Source of the DNA: an uncultured Lachnospiraceae bacterium
GTDB taxonomy: Bacteria; Bacillota; Clostridia; Lachnospirales; Lachnospiraceae
NCBI GenBank assembly: GCA_947625135.1
Contig: CANQNE010000005.1
Location: 1 to 64,000, forward strand
Length of the DNA: 64,000 nucleotides
Reading direction: 5' to 3'
A program made the translations under genes and the position numbers. Each line of letters opens with the position of its first letter. Within the stretch, counting starts at the first letter, position 1. Positions 35,011 to 44,379 of the stretch are shown piece by piece. Under the pieces are notes generated by a model that had not been told where the DNA came from, ran no database searches, and saw nothing but the letters and a program-made list of their open reading frames with translations.

Positions 35011-37359
35011 ATGGATGGACTGATGATAAAGCTGCCTGTCGTGGCGCTGCGTGGAATGACGATCCTGCCCCGGATGACGGTACACTTTGACGTGAGCCGG
35101 GAGCGCTCCGTACAGGCGGTAGAGCGGGCGATGATCAAGGACCAGAGGTTGCTCGCGGTAACACAGCGGGATGCGCAGGTGATGGATCCCGGTATGGAAG
35201 ATCTGTATCAATATGGAACGATATGCAGGATCAAACAGGTGCTGAAACTGCCCAATCATGTGGTGCGTGTGCTGGCGGAAGGAGAACAGCGTGCCAGACT
35301 GCAGCAGCTGGAGGTTTCCGCCGGATATTTGATCGGCGGGGCTTTCTGTATGGAGCTGCTGGCCCAGGAGCCGGAGGATTCCATTCACGAGGCAATGCAC
35401 CGGCAGCTCCACGGCCTGTTTTTACAGTACGCCAGACTGCAGCCCAGACAGAACAGAGAGTTGTCCTCCCTTTTGGGAGAGCAGCAGACGCTGCAGGATT
35501 ATATGGAACAGCTTGCCGCCCATCTGCCGGTAGGATATGAGTACAAGCAGCAGTATCTGGAGGCGGAGTCTGGGGAGGAACGCTATGAAGTGCTGGTTGC
35601 CGTGCTGCAGAAGGAGATCGAGATCCTGAGTATTCAGAGGGATCTTCAGGAAAAAGTACAGCAGCGGGTGGATAAGCGGCAGAAGGAATATATTTTAAAA
35701 GAACAGCAGAAGCTGATACAGGAAGAGCTGGAAGAATCGGAGTTTGCACCCAAAGATGCCGCCTATTTTGCAGAAGAGGTCAAAAAGCTGCAGGCAAGCG
35801 AAGAAGTAAAAAGCCACATCATGGAGGAGATCGGAAGATTTCAGTCCGTGGGCCCTATGTCCTCAGAGGGAGCGGTGCTGCGGGGCTATATCGAGACGCT
35901 TCTGGCGATGCCGTGGGATAAGAAGTCAGAGGATAATCTGGATATCCGGAATGCAAGAACGATTTTAGATGAAGACCATTATGGGCTGGATAAGGTAAAA
36001 GAGCGCGTGCTGGAGTTTCTGGCCGTGCGTGCGCTGCGCCGTGCCCGTGAAGATAAAAAAACGGCGAAGGATGGCGTCGATGCGCCGATCCTTTGTCTGG
36101 TAGGACCGCCCGGCACCGGAAAGACCTCTGTTGCCAGATCCGTTGCCCGGGCCTTGAATAAGCGGTATGTCCGTATCTGTCTGGGCGGCGTCCGGGATGA
36201 AGCAGAGATCCGGGGCCACAGAAAGACTTATGTGGGCGCCATGCCGGGACGGATCGCGGCAGGCATCCGGCAGGCGGGAGTAAAGAATCCCCTGATGCTG
36301 CTGGATGAGATCGATAAGGTAAGCAGTGATTACAAGGGCGACACGGCTTCTGCGCTTTTGGAGGTGCTGGACGGAGAGCAGAACAGCAGGTTCCGGGATC
36401 ACTATATCGAGGCCCCGATCGATCTGTCGGAGGTGCTTTTTATCGCCACCGCCAATTCTACACAGCCCATTCCCCGGCCCCTTCTGGACCGGATGGAAGT
36501 GATCGGGCTGAACAGCTATACCGCCAATGAGAAGCTCCATATCGCGAAGAAATATCTCACGGCGAAGCAGCTGGAAAAGAACGGGCTGGACAAAAAGCAG
36601 CTTACCATCACCGAAGGAGCCCTCAAGGAGATAATTGCCTCTTATACAAGGGAAGCAGGCGTCCGGGGGCTGGAGCGGAAGATCGGAGAGATCTGCCGGA
36701 AAGCGGCCATGGAGATTCTGGAGAAAAAGGCGGAAAAGATCACTGTTTCCAAGAAAAATCTTCAGGACTTTTTGGGGAAACCCATTTTTTATGAGGACAA
36801 GGCGGACAGGAAGAACCAGATCGGCGTTGTACGCGGGCTTGCATGGACAAGCGTGGGCGGCGATACGATGCAGATTGAAGTCAGCGTTATGCCGGGAAAA
36901 GGAGACATTTCCCTCACCGGGCAGATGGGCGATGTGATGAAGGAGTCCGCGCAGGCGGGCATCAGCTACATCCGTTCCGTCAGCAGCCGTTTTGCTGTGC
37001 CGGAGGATTATTTTCAGGAGCATGATATCCATATCCATATTCCCGAGGGCGCTGTGCCAAAGGATGGGCCTTCCGCCGGCATTACCATGGCTGCGGCTAT
37101 TTTGTCTGCGGTGACGGAGATCCCCGTGCGCTGGGACGTGGCTATGACCGGGGAGATCACCCTCCGGGGACGGGTGCTTCCCATCGGCGGCCTGAAGGAA
37201 AAGACGCTGGCTGCGGGAAAGGCGGGGATGCACACTGTGATCGTGCCCGCCGCAAACAGGCCGGATGTAGAAGAGTTTGAAGAAGAGATCACAAAAGGGC
37301 TGGAATTTGTCTATGTGACTACCATGGATGAAGTCATAGAACGGGCCCTTGTAAAATAA
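35011..37359 (+). CDS. lon: Lon protease (La)
   Basis: The 782-residue protein has the N-terminal substrate-recognition domain (LPVVALRGMTILPRM), a coiled-coil arm with repeated EQQKLIQEELEE segments, AAA+ motifs (GPPGTGKTSVAR near residue 367, LLDEIDK near 430) and the C-terminal Ser-Lys protease domain (KDGPSAGITMA with Ser near 688, LKEKTLAAGKAG with Lys near 731). It degrades misfolded and regulatory proteins. The ribosome site is weak. ATG 35023 is an alternative start. The gene ends 11 bases before ysxC. Confidence 0.96.
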   Translation: MDGLMIKLPVVALRGMTILPRMTVHFDVSRERSVQAVERAMIKDQRLLAVTQRDAQVMDPGMEDLYQYGTICRIKQVLKLPNHVVRVLAEGEQRARLQQLEVSAGYLIGGAFCMELLAQEPEDSIHEAMHRQLHGLFLQYARLQPRQNRELSSLLGEQQTLQDYMEQLAAHLPVGYEYKQQYLEAESGEERYEVLVAVLQKEIEILSIQRDLQEKVQQRVDKRQKEYILKEQQKLIQEELEESEFAPKDAAYFAEEVKKLQASEEVKSHIMEEIGRFQSVGPMSSEGAVLRGYIETLLAMPWDKKSEDNLDIRNARTILDEDHYGLDKVKERVLEFLAVRALRRAREDKKTAKDGVDAPILCLVGPPGTGKTSVARSVARALNKRYVRICLGGVRDEAEIRGHRKTYVGAMPGRIAAGIRQAGVKNPLMLLDEIDKVSSDYKGDTASALLEVLDGEQNSRFRDHYIEAPIDLSEVLFIATANSTQPIPRPLLDRMEVIGLNSYTANEKLHIAKKYLTAKQLEKNGLDKKQLTITEGALKEIIASYTREAGVRGLERKIGEICRKAAMEILEKKAEKITVSKKNLQDFLGKPIFYEDKADRKNQIGVVRGLAWTSVGGDTMQIEVSVMPGKGDISLTGQMGDVMKESAQAGISYIRSVSSRFAVPEDYFQEHDIHIHIPEGAVPKDGPSAGITMAAAILSAVTEIPVRWDVAMTGEITLRGRVLPIGGLKEKTLAAGKAGMHTVIVPAANRPDVEEFEEEITKGLEFVYVTTMDEVIERALVK

Positions 37360-37370
37360 CGGAGCGGAAA

Positions 37371-38048
37371 ATGATCATTAAAAACGCAGAATTGGAGACG
37401 GTCTGCGGCGTGACCAGCAGGCTGCCGGATAATACATTGCCGGAGATCGCTTTTGCCGGCAAGTCCAATGTGGGGAAATCATCCCTGATCAACGGGCTGC
37501 TGAACAGAAAAGCGCTGGCGCGCACATCTGCCCAGCCGGGCAAGACCCAGACCATCAACTTTTATAAGGTGAACCGGGAGCTTTATTTTGTGGATCTGCC
37601 CGGATACGGTTATGCAAAGGTGTCTCTGGAGGAAAAAGAAAAGTGGGGCCGGATGATCGAACGGTATCTTCACAGCTCCAAACAGCTGCGCAGTGTGTTC
37701 CTGCTGATCGATATCCGTCATGAGCCCTCCGCCAATGACCGGATGATGTATGAGTGGATCAGGGCGCAGGGCTATGATCCGGTGATCATTGCTACCAAGC
37801 TGGACAAGATCAACCGCAGTCAGGTGCAGAAGCACCTGAAAATGGTGCGTACCGGTATAGGCGCAAAGCAGGGTACGCTGATTTTTCCCTATTCCGCGCT
37901 GACAAAGCAGGGTCGGGAGGAAATACTGGACTATATTGAACAGATGGCGGCGGGTGCGCCCCGGCAAGAGGGAGTCCTGCCGGCTGAACAGATACAATCA
38001 CGGAAAGGAATCAAAAGAGATGGGAAAGGAACTGGAAAAAACATATAA
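37371..38048 (+). CDS. ysxC: Ribosome-assembly GTPase YsxC/EngB
   Basis: The 225-residue GTPase has G1 GKSNVGKSSLIN near residue 29, G3 DLPGYGYAK near 74, G4 ATKLDKI near 141 and G5 YSAL near 172. The C-terminus, from about residue 190, is a basic extension read through the start of valS, which overlaps it by 29 bases. The family is needed for large ribosomal subunit maturation. It usually follows lon in Firmicutes. Confidence 0.95.
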   Translation: MIIKNAELETVCGVTSRLPDNTLPEIAFAGKSNVGKSSLINGLLNRKALARTSAQPGKTQTINFYKVNRELYFVDLPGYGYAKVSLEEKEKWGRMIERYLHSSKQLRSVFLLIDIRHEPSANDRMMYEWIRAQGYDPVIIATKLDKINRSQVQKHLKMVRTGIGAKQGTLIFPYSALTKQGREEILDYIEQMAAGAPRQEGVLPAEQIQSRKGIKRDGKGTGKNI

Positions 38049-40668
38049 TCCCAGCGGCCTGGAAGACAGACTGTACCGCAAATGGGAAGAAAAGGGCTAT
38101 TTTCACGCAGAGCCCGATAAAAGCAAAAAACCGTTTACCATTGTGATGCCCCCGCCCAATATTACCGGGCAGCTGCACATGGGACACGCGCTGGACAATA
38201 CCATGCAGGATATTCTGATTCGCTATAAGCGGATGCAGGGGTATAACGCTCTCTGGCAGCCGGGAACGGATCACGCCAGCATTGCCACAGAGGTAAAGAT
38301 CATCGAGACACTGAAAGCGCAGGGGATCGAGAAGGAGGATCTGGGCCGGGAAGGCTTTTTGAAACGGGCATGGGAGTGGAAGGAAGAATACGGCGGACGT
38401 ATCATCTCCCAGCTGAAGAAGCTGGGCTCCTCCGCAGACTGGCAGCGAGAGCGGTTTACCATGGACGAGGGCTGCTCAGAGGCAGTGCAGAATGTATTTA
38501 TCAAATTATATCAAAAGAAACTGATCTACAAGGGCTCCCGGCTGATTAACTGGTGTCCCGTGTGCCGGACTTCCATCAGCGATGCGGAAGTGGAGCATGT
38601 AGATATGAACGGCCATTTCTGGCACATCAATTACCCGGTAGTGGGAATGGAAGGAACCTTTCTACAGGTGGCCACTACCCGTCCGGAGACGATGCTGGGC
38701 GATACGGCGGTTGCGGTGAATCCCGAGGATGACCGGTACAAGGCCCTCATCGGCAAAATGGTTCAGCTGCCGCTGACAGACAGACAGATTCCCATTATCG
38801 CAGATGAACATGCGGATATGACAAAGGGAACCGGCGTGGTAAAGATTACCCCTGCCCATGATCCCAACGATTATGAAGTGGGAAAGCGTCATAACCTGCC
38901 GGAGATCAATATGATGAACGACGACGGCACCATTGCCCCCATCGGCGGTAAATATGCGGGTATGGACCGCTATGAGGCAAGAAAAGAGATGCTGAAGGAT
39001 CTGGAGGAGCAGGGCCTTCTGGTGAAAGTAGAGGAAGTGGTACACAGTGTAGGTACCCACGACCGATGTAAGACGGTGATTGAACCGCTGATCAAGCCGC
39101 AGTGGTTTGTGGCGATGAAATCGCTGGCTGAGCCGGCAATGGAGGCGGTCAGGAGCGGAGAATTAAAGCTGATCCCGCCCCGTATGAATAAGATCTATTA
39201 CAACTGGCTGGAGAATATACGCGACTGGTGCATTTCCAGACAGCTCTGGTGGGGACACAGGATTCCCGCATACTACTGTCAGGACTGCGGCGAGATCATC
39301 GTGGACAAGACTGCCCCTCAGGTCTGCCCCAAATGCGGCAGCGCCCATATCAGGCAGGATGAAGATACCCTTGACACATGGTTTTCGTCGGCGCTGTGGC
39401 CTTTTTCCACGCTGGGATGGCCGAAGGAAAATGAAGATCTGGATTATTTCTATCCCACGGATGTGCTGGTGACGGGATATGATATTATTTTCTTCTGGGT
39501 GATCCGAATGGTGTTCTCTGGGATCGAGCATACCGGCAAACTGCCCTTCCACACGGTGTTGTTCCACGGTCTGGTGCGGGATTCTCAGGGGCGCAAGATG
39601 AGCAAGTCTCTGGGCAACGGCATTGACCCGCTGGAAGTGATTGAAAAGTATGGCGCGGATGCCCTGCGTCTGACGCTGATTACCGGAAACGCCCCCGGAA
39701 ACGATATGCGTTTTTACTGGGAGCGGGTGGAGTCAAGCCGGAATCTGGCAAACAAGATCTGGAATGCCTCCCGGTTCATCATGATGCACTTGAGCGACAC
39801 GGCCATCAGGGAGCCGGCAAAGACGGCCCTTCAGCCGTCGGATCGCTGGATCTTGTCAAAGTTCAACAGTCTGGTAAAAGATGTGACGGAAAACATGGAC
39901 AAGTATGAGCTTGGCATCGCGGCGGACAAGGTGACGGATTTTATCTGGGAGGAATTCTGCGACTGGTATATCGAGATAGCAAAGCCCCGCCTGTACAAGA
40001 AAGAAACAGCTCCGGAGCCTGCCAATGCGGCGCTGTGGACGCTGCGCGCCGTACTCATCGGCGCGCTGAAGCTGCTCCATCCTTTTATGCCGTTTATTAC
40101 GGAAGAAATTTTCTGCACGCTCCAGAACGAAGAAGAGTCCATTATGATCTCCAAATGGCCGGAGTATACGGAAGAGCTGCGGTTTGCGGAGGAGGAGTCC
40201 ATGATCGAGGAGCTGAAGGATATTACCCGCAGCGTCAGAAATGTCAGGTCGGAGATGAACGTGCCCAGTAACCGGAAAGCCCAGTTCTTCGTAGTGTGTC
40301 CGCAGGATCCTTATTTTGGCTGGTTTGAGGCGCTGAAGGAGGATTACAGCGCGCTTATCGGCGCAAGCGATGTTCGCATACAGAGGGACAAGACCGGGAT
40401 TGATCCTTCTGCGGTTTCCCTGGTGCTGGTTCACGGTACGGTCTATATCCCCCTTGAGGAGCTGGTGGATATCGAGAAGGAACGGGAACGTCTTCAGAAA
40501 GAACGGGAACGCCTTCAGAAGGAGGTCACCAGAGCCGACGGTATGCTGAAGAATGAAAAGTTCCTTGCCAAAGCGCCGGAAGACAAAGTGGCCCAGGAAA
40601 AGAAAAAACTGAAAAACTATGAAAACATGCTGGCGCAGGTGGAGAACCGCCTGAAACAACTGGGATAA
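38020..40668 (+). CDS. valS: Valyl-tRNA synthetase
   Basis: The 882-residue class I synthetase has the HIGH motif in PPPNITGQLHMGHAL near residue 43, an editing domain around residues 190-350, a CP1-adjacent zinc-like pair (CQDCGE and CPKCGS), KMSKS in GRKMSKSLGNG near 527, and a C-terminal coiled coil rich in KERERLQKE. ATG 38020 follows AAAGGAA and starts inside ysxC. No T-box leader fits upstream, as the start is within a coding region. Confidence 0.96.
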   Translation: MGKELEKTYNPSGLEDRLYRKWEEKGYFHAEPDKSKKPFTIVMPPPNITGQLHMGHALDNTMQDILIRYKRMQGYNALWQPGTDHASIATEVKIIETLKAQGIEKEDLGREGFLKRAWEWKEEYGGRIISQLKKLGSSADWQRERFTMDEGCSEAVQNVFIKLYQKKLIYKGSRLINWCPVCRTSISDAEVEHVDMNGHFWHINYPVVGMEGTFLQVATTRPETMLGDTAVAVNPEDDRYKALIGKMVQLPLTDRQIPIIADEHADMTKGTGVVKITPAHDPNDYEVGKRHNLPEINMMNDDGTIAPIGGKYAGMDRYEARKEMLKDLEEQGLLVKVEEVVHSVGTHDRCKTVIEPLIKPQWFVAMKSLAEPAMEAVRSGELKLIPPRMNKIYYNWLENIRDWCISRQLWWGHRIPAYYCQDCGEIIVDKTAPQVCPKCGSAHIRQDEDTLDTWFSSALWPFSTLGWPKENEDLDYFYPTDVLVTGYDIIFFWVIRMVFSGIEHTGKLPFHTVLFHGLVRDSQGRKMSKSLGNGIDPLEVIEKYGADALRLTLITGNAPGNDMRFYWERVESSRNLANKIWNASRFIMMHLSDTAIREPAKTALQPSDRWILSKFNSLVKDVTENMDKYELGIAADKVTDFIWEEFCDWYIEIAKPRLYKKETAPEPANAALWTLRAVLIGALKLLHPFMPFITEEIFCTLQNEEESIMISKWPEYTEELRFAEEESMIEELKDITRSVRNVRSEMNVPSNRKAQFFVVCPQDPYFGWFEALKEDYSALIGASDVRIQRDKTGIDPSAVSLVLVHGTVYIPLEELVDIEKERERLQKERERLQKEVTRADGMLKNEKFLAKAPEDKVAQEKKKLKNYENMLAQVENRLKQLG

Positions 40669-40741
40669 ATTACAAGAAACCGTTGCAATTTTTTTTGGAT
40701 GTGGGTATGATGAAAGAAATCGTTGATGGGAGGATCAGAAC

Positions 40742-40885
40742 ATGATCGATTTTGATGAAGAACTAAAAAAATATCAGCCCAGCGCGGAGGTGGAAAATAT
40801 CGAGGAGATTGTCAACAGACAGGATCTGACAGATATGACGGACATTATGCGCGAGATGATGAAAGAAGGAAAAGGACACAAGTGA
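40742..40885 (+). CDS. Small acidic protein of unknown function, 47 residues
   Basis: ATG 40742 follows TGGGAGGATCAGAAC. The product MIDFDEELKKYQPS... is acidic in its first half, predicted helical, and ends in a basic Lys/His tail. It lies 73 bases after valS and 27 bases before the TPR gene, in the same direction. No family is recognised. A clean ribosome site and plausible helix support a real small gene. Confidence 0.6.
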   Translation: MIDFDEELKKYQPSAEVENIEEIVNRQDLTDMTDIMREMMKEGKGHK

Positions 40886-40912
40886 TTTCTTTACAAAGAC
40901 AGGTGAAGAACA

Positions 40913-42232
40913 ATGAAGTGCTATCGTTGTAATGCGGAGCTTGGCAGCCGGGATTTCTGCGATGTCTGCGGCGCCAACGTAGGCGTATACAAAAAAATAC
41001 TGCGCACTTCCAACGCTTACTACAATGACGGTCTTGCCAAAGCGAGAGTGCGGGATCTGACGGGAGCGGCGGAGAGCCTGCGGCGCAGTGTCAAATATAA
41101 TAAAAATCATACGGATGCCAGAAACCTGCTGGGGCTGGTCTACTATGAGACGGGAGACATGGTACATGCGCTTTCCGAGTGGGTCATCAGCCGTTCTCTT
41201 CAGGAAGAGGACAACTTAGCCAACAGGTATCTGCAGGAGATACGCAGCAGCGGTTTTCTGGATCGGGCCAGGACTGCCATCAAGAAGTACAACATGGCGG
41301 TAAACTATGCCAGAAATAACAGTGAGGATCTGGCGATCATTCAGCTCAGGAGGGTGCTGTCTCTCAACAGCAGGATGCTGGACGCCCATCACCTGCTGGC
41401 GCTTCTTTACATGAAGAACAAGGATTATACGAAAGCAAAGAAGGTGCTGAGAAAAGCGCAGCTGATTGACACCAACAATACGACCACGCTTCGGTATCTG
41501 CGGGAGGTAGAGCGGCTTCATGCCATCAACAGGGGAAATCCGGAGAATCTCCGGTCCACGGGAACCAACCGCGACCGGATCACGTACCAGAGCGGCAACG
41601 ATACGGTGATCCAACCTACTTCCTTCAAGGAATCTGGCGGGATCTGGACGGTGCTTCATGTGCTGGCGGGAATCGTCATCGGCCTGCTGGCGGCATGGTT
41701 TTTGATCCTTCCCGCCCAGCGGAGCCAGATTCAGCGGGAGTACCGGCAGCGGGAGCAGAAGCTGTATGCGGAGTTCACCGGAAGAGAAGATACGGCGGCC
41801 ACGGAGGAACCGGATAAGACGGAGAAGCCAAAGGAGACAGGGGAGCCTTCCGGATCGGAAGAACCTGACGGCACAGGGGCCCCTGATTCTACAAAGGAGC
41901 CGGGAGATTCCGATGCGTCCGGGGAACTGGATCAGGAGGTTTTCGGCGATCCCGATAATATGCAGCTGGACGACAGCATGACGGCGGAAGATTATTTCAG
42001 CCGGGGAAGCGACCTGTACGATTACGGCAGCTATGAAGACGCGATCCCCAATCTGCAGAAAGCGCTGGTGCTGGATGATGAACATCTGATGAGCCTGTAT
42101 TATCTGGGGAGGGCATACCAAAAACTGGAAATGAAAGAAAGCGCCATTACCGTTTATGAGCGGATCATTGCGCTGTATCCGGACAATGAGCTGGCGGACG
42201 ACGCGAGACGGTTTATCGGAGAATTACAATAG
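40913..42232 (+). CDS. Zinc-ribbon, TPR and membrane-spanning protein
   Basis: The 439-residue protein begins with a zinc ribbon (CYRCNAELGSRDFCDVCG). It has cytoplasmic TPR units to about residue 200 (for example LLGLVYYETGDMVHAL and LLALLYMKNKDYTKA), a single membrane helix VLHVLAGIVIGLLAAWFLI near 244-262, a Pro/Glu/Thr/Ser-rich linker and two or more extracytoplasmic TPRs near the C-terminus. It is probably a scaffold for an envelope or secretion assembly, but the partner is unknown. It is followed by a strong terminator. Confidence 0.8.
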   Translation: MKCYRCNAELGSRDFCDVCGANVGVYKKILRTSNAYYNDGLAKARVRDLTGAAESLRRSVKYNKNHTDARNLLGLVYYETGDMVHALSEWVISRSLQEEDNLANRYLQEIRSSGFLDRARTAIKKYNMAVNYARNNSEDLAIIQLRRVLSLNSRMLDAHHLLALLYMKNKDYTKAKKVLRKAQLIDTNNTTTLRYLREVERLHAINRGNPENLRSTGTNRDRITYQSGNDTVIQPTSFKESGGIWTVLHVLAGIVIGLLAAWFLILPAQRSQIQREYRQREQKLYAEFTGREDTAATEEPDKTEKPKETGEPSGSEEPDGTGAPDSTKEPGDSDASGELDQEVFGDPDNMQLDDSMTAEDYFSRGSDLYDYGSYEDAIPNLQKALVLDDEHLMSLYYLGRAYQKLEMKESAITVYERIIALYPDNELADDARRFIGELQ

Positions 42233-42255
42233 TAAAAGCAAATAGATACAGAAGA

Positions 42256-42287
42256 AGAGAATGTCAGAAGAGACATTCTCTTTTTTT
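42256..42287 (+). terminator. Terminator after the TPR gene
   Basis: A perfect 10-bp stem AGAGAATGTC/GACATTCTCT with a 6-base loop is followed by seven T. It ends the valS/TPR transcript before the spoIIA operon. Confidence 0.93.
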
Positions 42288-42396
42288 ATGTCATGGGATT
42301 TCCGACGACATAAAAAGCCCTGCTGGACGGGATTTTTTGATATTCGAATGATTGTCATGATAAAAAATCAGGTTAATGGAAAGGAAAGGATTTGTG

Positions 42397-42711
42397 ATGA
42401 GCGAGATTCAGGTAGAAAATGGCAGGCTGACGGTATTTGTCCCAAAAGAGCTGGACGACCATACGGCAAAGGAAATTAAGGAGCAGGTGGATGAGATCCT
42501 GAATACCCAGTGGATCCGGACGCTGATCTTTGACTTCAGGGACACGGCGTTCATGGACAGCTCCGGCATCGGGATGATTCTGGGGAGATACAAGAAGATC
42601 AGCTACAGCGGCGGAAAGATCGAGGCGGTAGGGATGAGCGACCGGATCCGGCGGATGATGATCCTGTCGGGACTGTATCAGGTAGTCCGTCTGGAAAAAA
42701 AGGGGGAATAG
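42397..42711 (+). CDS. spoIIAA: Anti-sigma F factor antagonist SpoIIAA
   Basis: The 104-residue STAS-domain protein has FDFRDTAFMDSSGIGMILGRY, where the Ser following Asp is phosphorylated by SpoIIAB. Dephosphorylated SpoIIAA frees sigma F in the forespore. ATG 42397 follows AAAGGA; an ATG at 42376 would add seven residues. It is the first gene of spoIIAA-spoIIAB-sigF, with 5 bases to the next gene. Confidence 0.94.
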   Translation: MSEIQVENGRLTVFVPKELDDHTAKEIKEQVDEILNTQWIRTLIFDFRDTAFMDSSGIGMILGRYKKISYSGGKIEAVGMSDRIRRMMILSGLYQVVRLEKKGE

Positions 42712-42716
42712 GAGAA

Positions 42717-43166
42717 ATGGAAACAAAGAAAAACCGTATGAAGCTGGAATTTGACAGCATTTCGGAAAACGAGAGCTTTGCGAGAGTGGCGGTAGCGGCC
42801 TTTATGACCCAGCTGAATCCCACTGTGGAAGAGGTGGCCGACGTAAAGACTGCGGTGTCGGAAGCGGTGACCAACGCCATCATCCACGGCTATGAGGGTG
42901 CGGTAGAGACGATTGTGATCCTGTGTACCATCAGCGGGCAGGAGCTGGAGGTGACGGTGGAGGATAAAGGCGTGGGGATTCCCGACGTAAAAGCGGCTAT
43001 GGAGCCTCTCTTTACCTCGAAGCCGGAACTTGAGCGTTCCGGCATGGGATTTGCCTTTATGGAGGCTTTTATGGACGAGCTGCGGGTAGACTCTGCGCCG
43101 GGGCAGGGTACCAGCGTATATATGAAAAAGAAAATCGGAACTGTCAATGAATGGAAGGAATCGTAG
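42717..43166 (+). CDS. spoIIAB: Anti-sigma F factor and kinase SpoIIAB
   Basis: The 149-residue GHKL ATPase has the N-box VKTAVSEAVTNAIIHGYEG near residue 45, the G1 box VEDKGVGIPDV near 82 and SGMGFAFMEAF near 110. It binds and inhibits sigma F and phosphorylates SpoIIAA. GGGGGAATAGGAGAA precedes the start. Confidence 0.95.
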   Translation: METKKNRMKLEFDSISENESFARVAVAAFMTQLNPTVEEVADVKTAVSEAVTNAIIHGYEGAVETIVILCTISGQELEVTVEDKGVGIPDVKAAMEPLFTSKPELERSGMGFAFMEAFMDELRVDSAPGQGTSVYMKKKIGTVNEWKES

Positions 43167-43171
43167 CGTCA

Positions 43172-43894
43172 ATGGAGGAAACTCAAAAATTGATCGCGCA
43201 GGCGCATGCGGGGGATCAGGCCGCCAGAGAGCAGCTTGTGCGGGAAAATCTGGGTCTTGTGCAGAGCATTGCCCGCCGGTTTCGGGGAAGAGGGACCGAG
43301 GATGAGGATCTGTTCCAGATCGGCAGCATTGGGCTGATCAAGGCCATTGACAAATTTGATCTGAATTATGAAGTGAAATTTTCCACTTACGCCGTGCCGG
43401 TGATTACCGGGGAGATCAAGCGGTTTCTCCGGGACGACGGCATGATAAAAGTGAGCCGTAATTTAAAGGAAACCGCCATGCGGGCAGGCGCCGCCAGAGA
43501 GCATCTCCGCAGGGAAAAAGGAAGAGAACCCACTGTGGAGGAGATCAGCGAAAGGATCGGCGTAGAGCAGGAGACGCTTGTGCAGGCGATGGAATCCGGG
43601 GAACAGATCGAATCTCTCCAGAAGGTGATCTTCGAGGGGGAAGGCAGGCAGATCTGCATGGAGGACCGGCTTATCGACGGAAGGGATGAAACGGAATCCA
43701 TGCTGAACCGGATCGTGCTGACCCAGCTGCTGTCCTCTCTGGGAGAGCAGGAAAAAAAGCTGATCTGCCTGCGGTATTTTGCGGATAAGACTCAGACGGA
43801 GGTGGCGCGGGCGCTGGGCATCTCTCAGGTGCAGGTTTCCCGGCTGGAAAAAAAGATCCTGAATTCTATGCGGGATCAGGTAAAAGCAAAATAA
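43172..43894 (+). CDS. sigF: Forespore RNA polymerase sigma factor F
   Basis: The 240-residue sigma-70 family protein has region 2 (ENLGLVQSIARRF, DLFQIGSIGLIKAIDKFD, FSTYAVPVITGEIKRFLRDDG), region 3 (MRAGAAREHLRREKGREPTVEEIS) and region 4 (LICLRYFADKTQTEVARALGISQVQVSRLE). It directs early forespore transcription. ATG 43172 has AAGGA 12 bases upstream; ATG 43151, overlapping spoIIAB, has no site but adds only seven residues. Confidence 0.95.
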   Translation: MEETQKLIAQAHAGDQAAREQLVRENLGLVQSIARRFRGRGTEDEDLFQIGSIGLIKAIDKFDLNYEVKFSTYAVPVITGEIKRFLRDDGMIKVSRNLKETAMRAGAAREHLRREKGREPTVEEISERIGVEQETLVQAMESGEQIESLQKVIFEGEGRQICMEDRLIDGRDETESMLNRIVLTQLLSSLGEQEKKLICLRYFADKTQTEVARALGISQVQVSRLEKKILNSMRDQVKAK

Positions 43895-43901
43895 AAGGCG
43901 A

Positions 43902-43938
43902 ACCGGATCATGAACAAAACGCCTGTTTCAGATCCGGT
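43902..43938. terminator. Bidirectional terminator between sigF and spoVAE
   Basis: ACCGGATC (43902-43909) pairs with GATCCGGT (43931-43938), with TGAA/TTCA extending the stem inward. T-runs follow on both strands (ATTTTTTC on plus, CTTTTATTTT on minus), serving the convergent spoIIA and spoVA operons. Confidence 0.8.
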
Positions 43939-43945
43939 CCGTCCG

Positions 43946-44311
43946 TTATTTTTTCATTTTCGGCTTGAAGATCAGAGAAGCCAGATAGCCGAATATGATC
44001 GCCGCGCTGATGCCGGCGGCGGTGGTCTTCAGCCCGCCTGTAAAAATGCCGATGATGCCGTCTTTTTTCACGGCTTCCTTTACCCCCTCAAAGAGCAGGT
44101 TGCCGAAGCCCAAAAGGGGCACAGAGGCCCCTGCTCCTGCCATTTCTACAAATTTGGGGTAAATGCCGATGGCGCTCAGCACCGCGCCGGTGCATACAAG
44201 CAGTACCATGATGCGGCCGGGCATCAGCTTTGTTTTGTCCATCAGGATCTGTACAAGGGCGCAGATCAGCCCGCCGATCCAGAATGCGTTCACATAATCA
44301 ATCCAATTCAT
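43946..44311 (-). CDS. spoVAE: Stage V sporulation protein AE (small SpoVAE/SpoVAEb type)
   Basis: The 121-residue membrane protein has three to four helices: YVNAFWIGGLICALVQILM, IMVLLVCTGAVLSAIGIY, and a Gly-rich C-terminal half (GAGASVPLLGFGNLLFEG). It is homologous to SpoVAC and part of the channel moving calcium dipicolinate into the spore. GGAGGT is four bases before the start. It is the last gene of the operon; no spoVAEa or spoVAF follows. Confidence 0.93.
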   Translation of the reverse strand: MNWIDYVNAFWIGGLICALVQILMDKTKLMPGRIMVLLVCTGAVLSAIGIYPKFVEMAGAGASVPLLGFGNLLFEGVKEAVKKDGIIGIFTGGLKTTAAGISAAIIFGYLASLIFKPKMKK

Positions 44312-44379
44312 AACTACCTCCATTCCGAAGACGTCACAGTCATAGCTTCTGACAAAAAATATTGAAGAGAAAAAGAAAT

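Noticed and set aside
35965..37233. Long minus-strand open frames opposite lon, GH5 and other genes (for example 19603-20625 and 28115-29164)
   Set aside because: They lie wholly antisense to well-supported genes, lack ribosome sites and show no domain sequence.
37980..38020. A T-box leader controlling valS (and likewise tyrS)
   Set aside because: valS starts inside ysxC and tyrS has only 42 upstream bases, so neither has room for a T-box.
42300..42397. A sigma-H promoter in front of spoIIAA
   Set aside because: GGGATTT and a GAAT element near 42330-42350 are present, but the gap between them is about four bases too short for the consensus.
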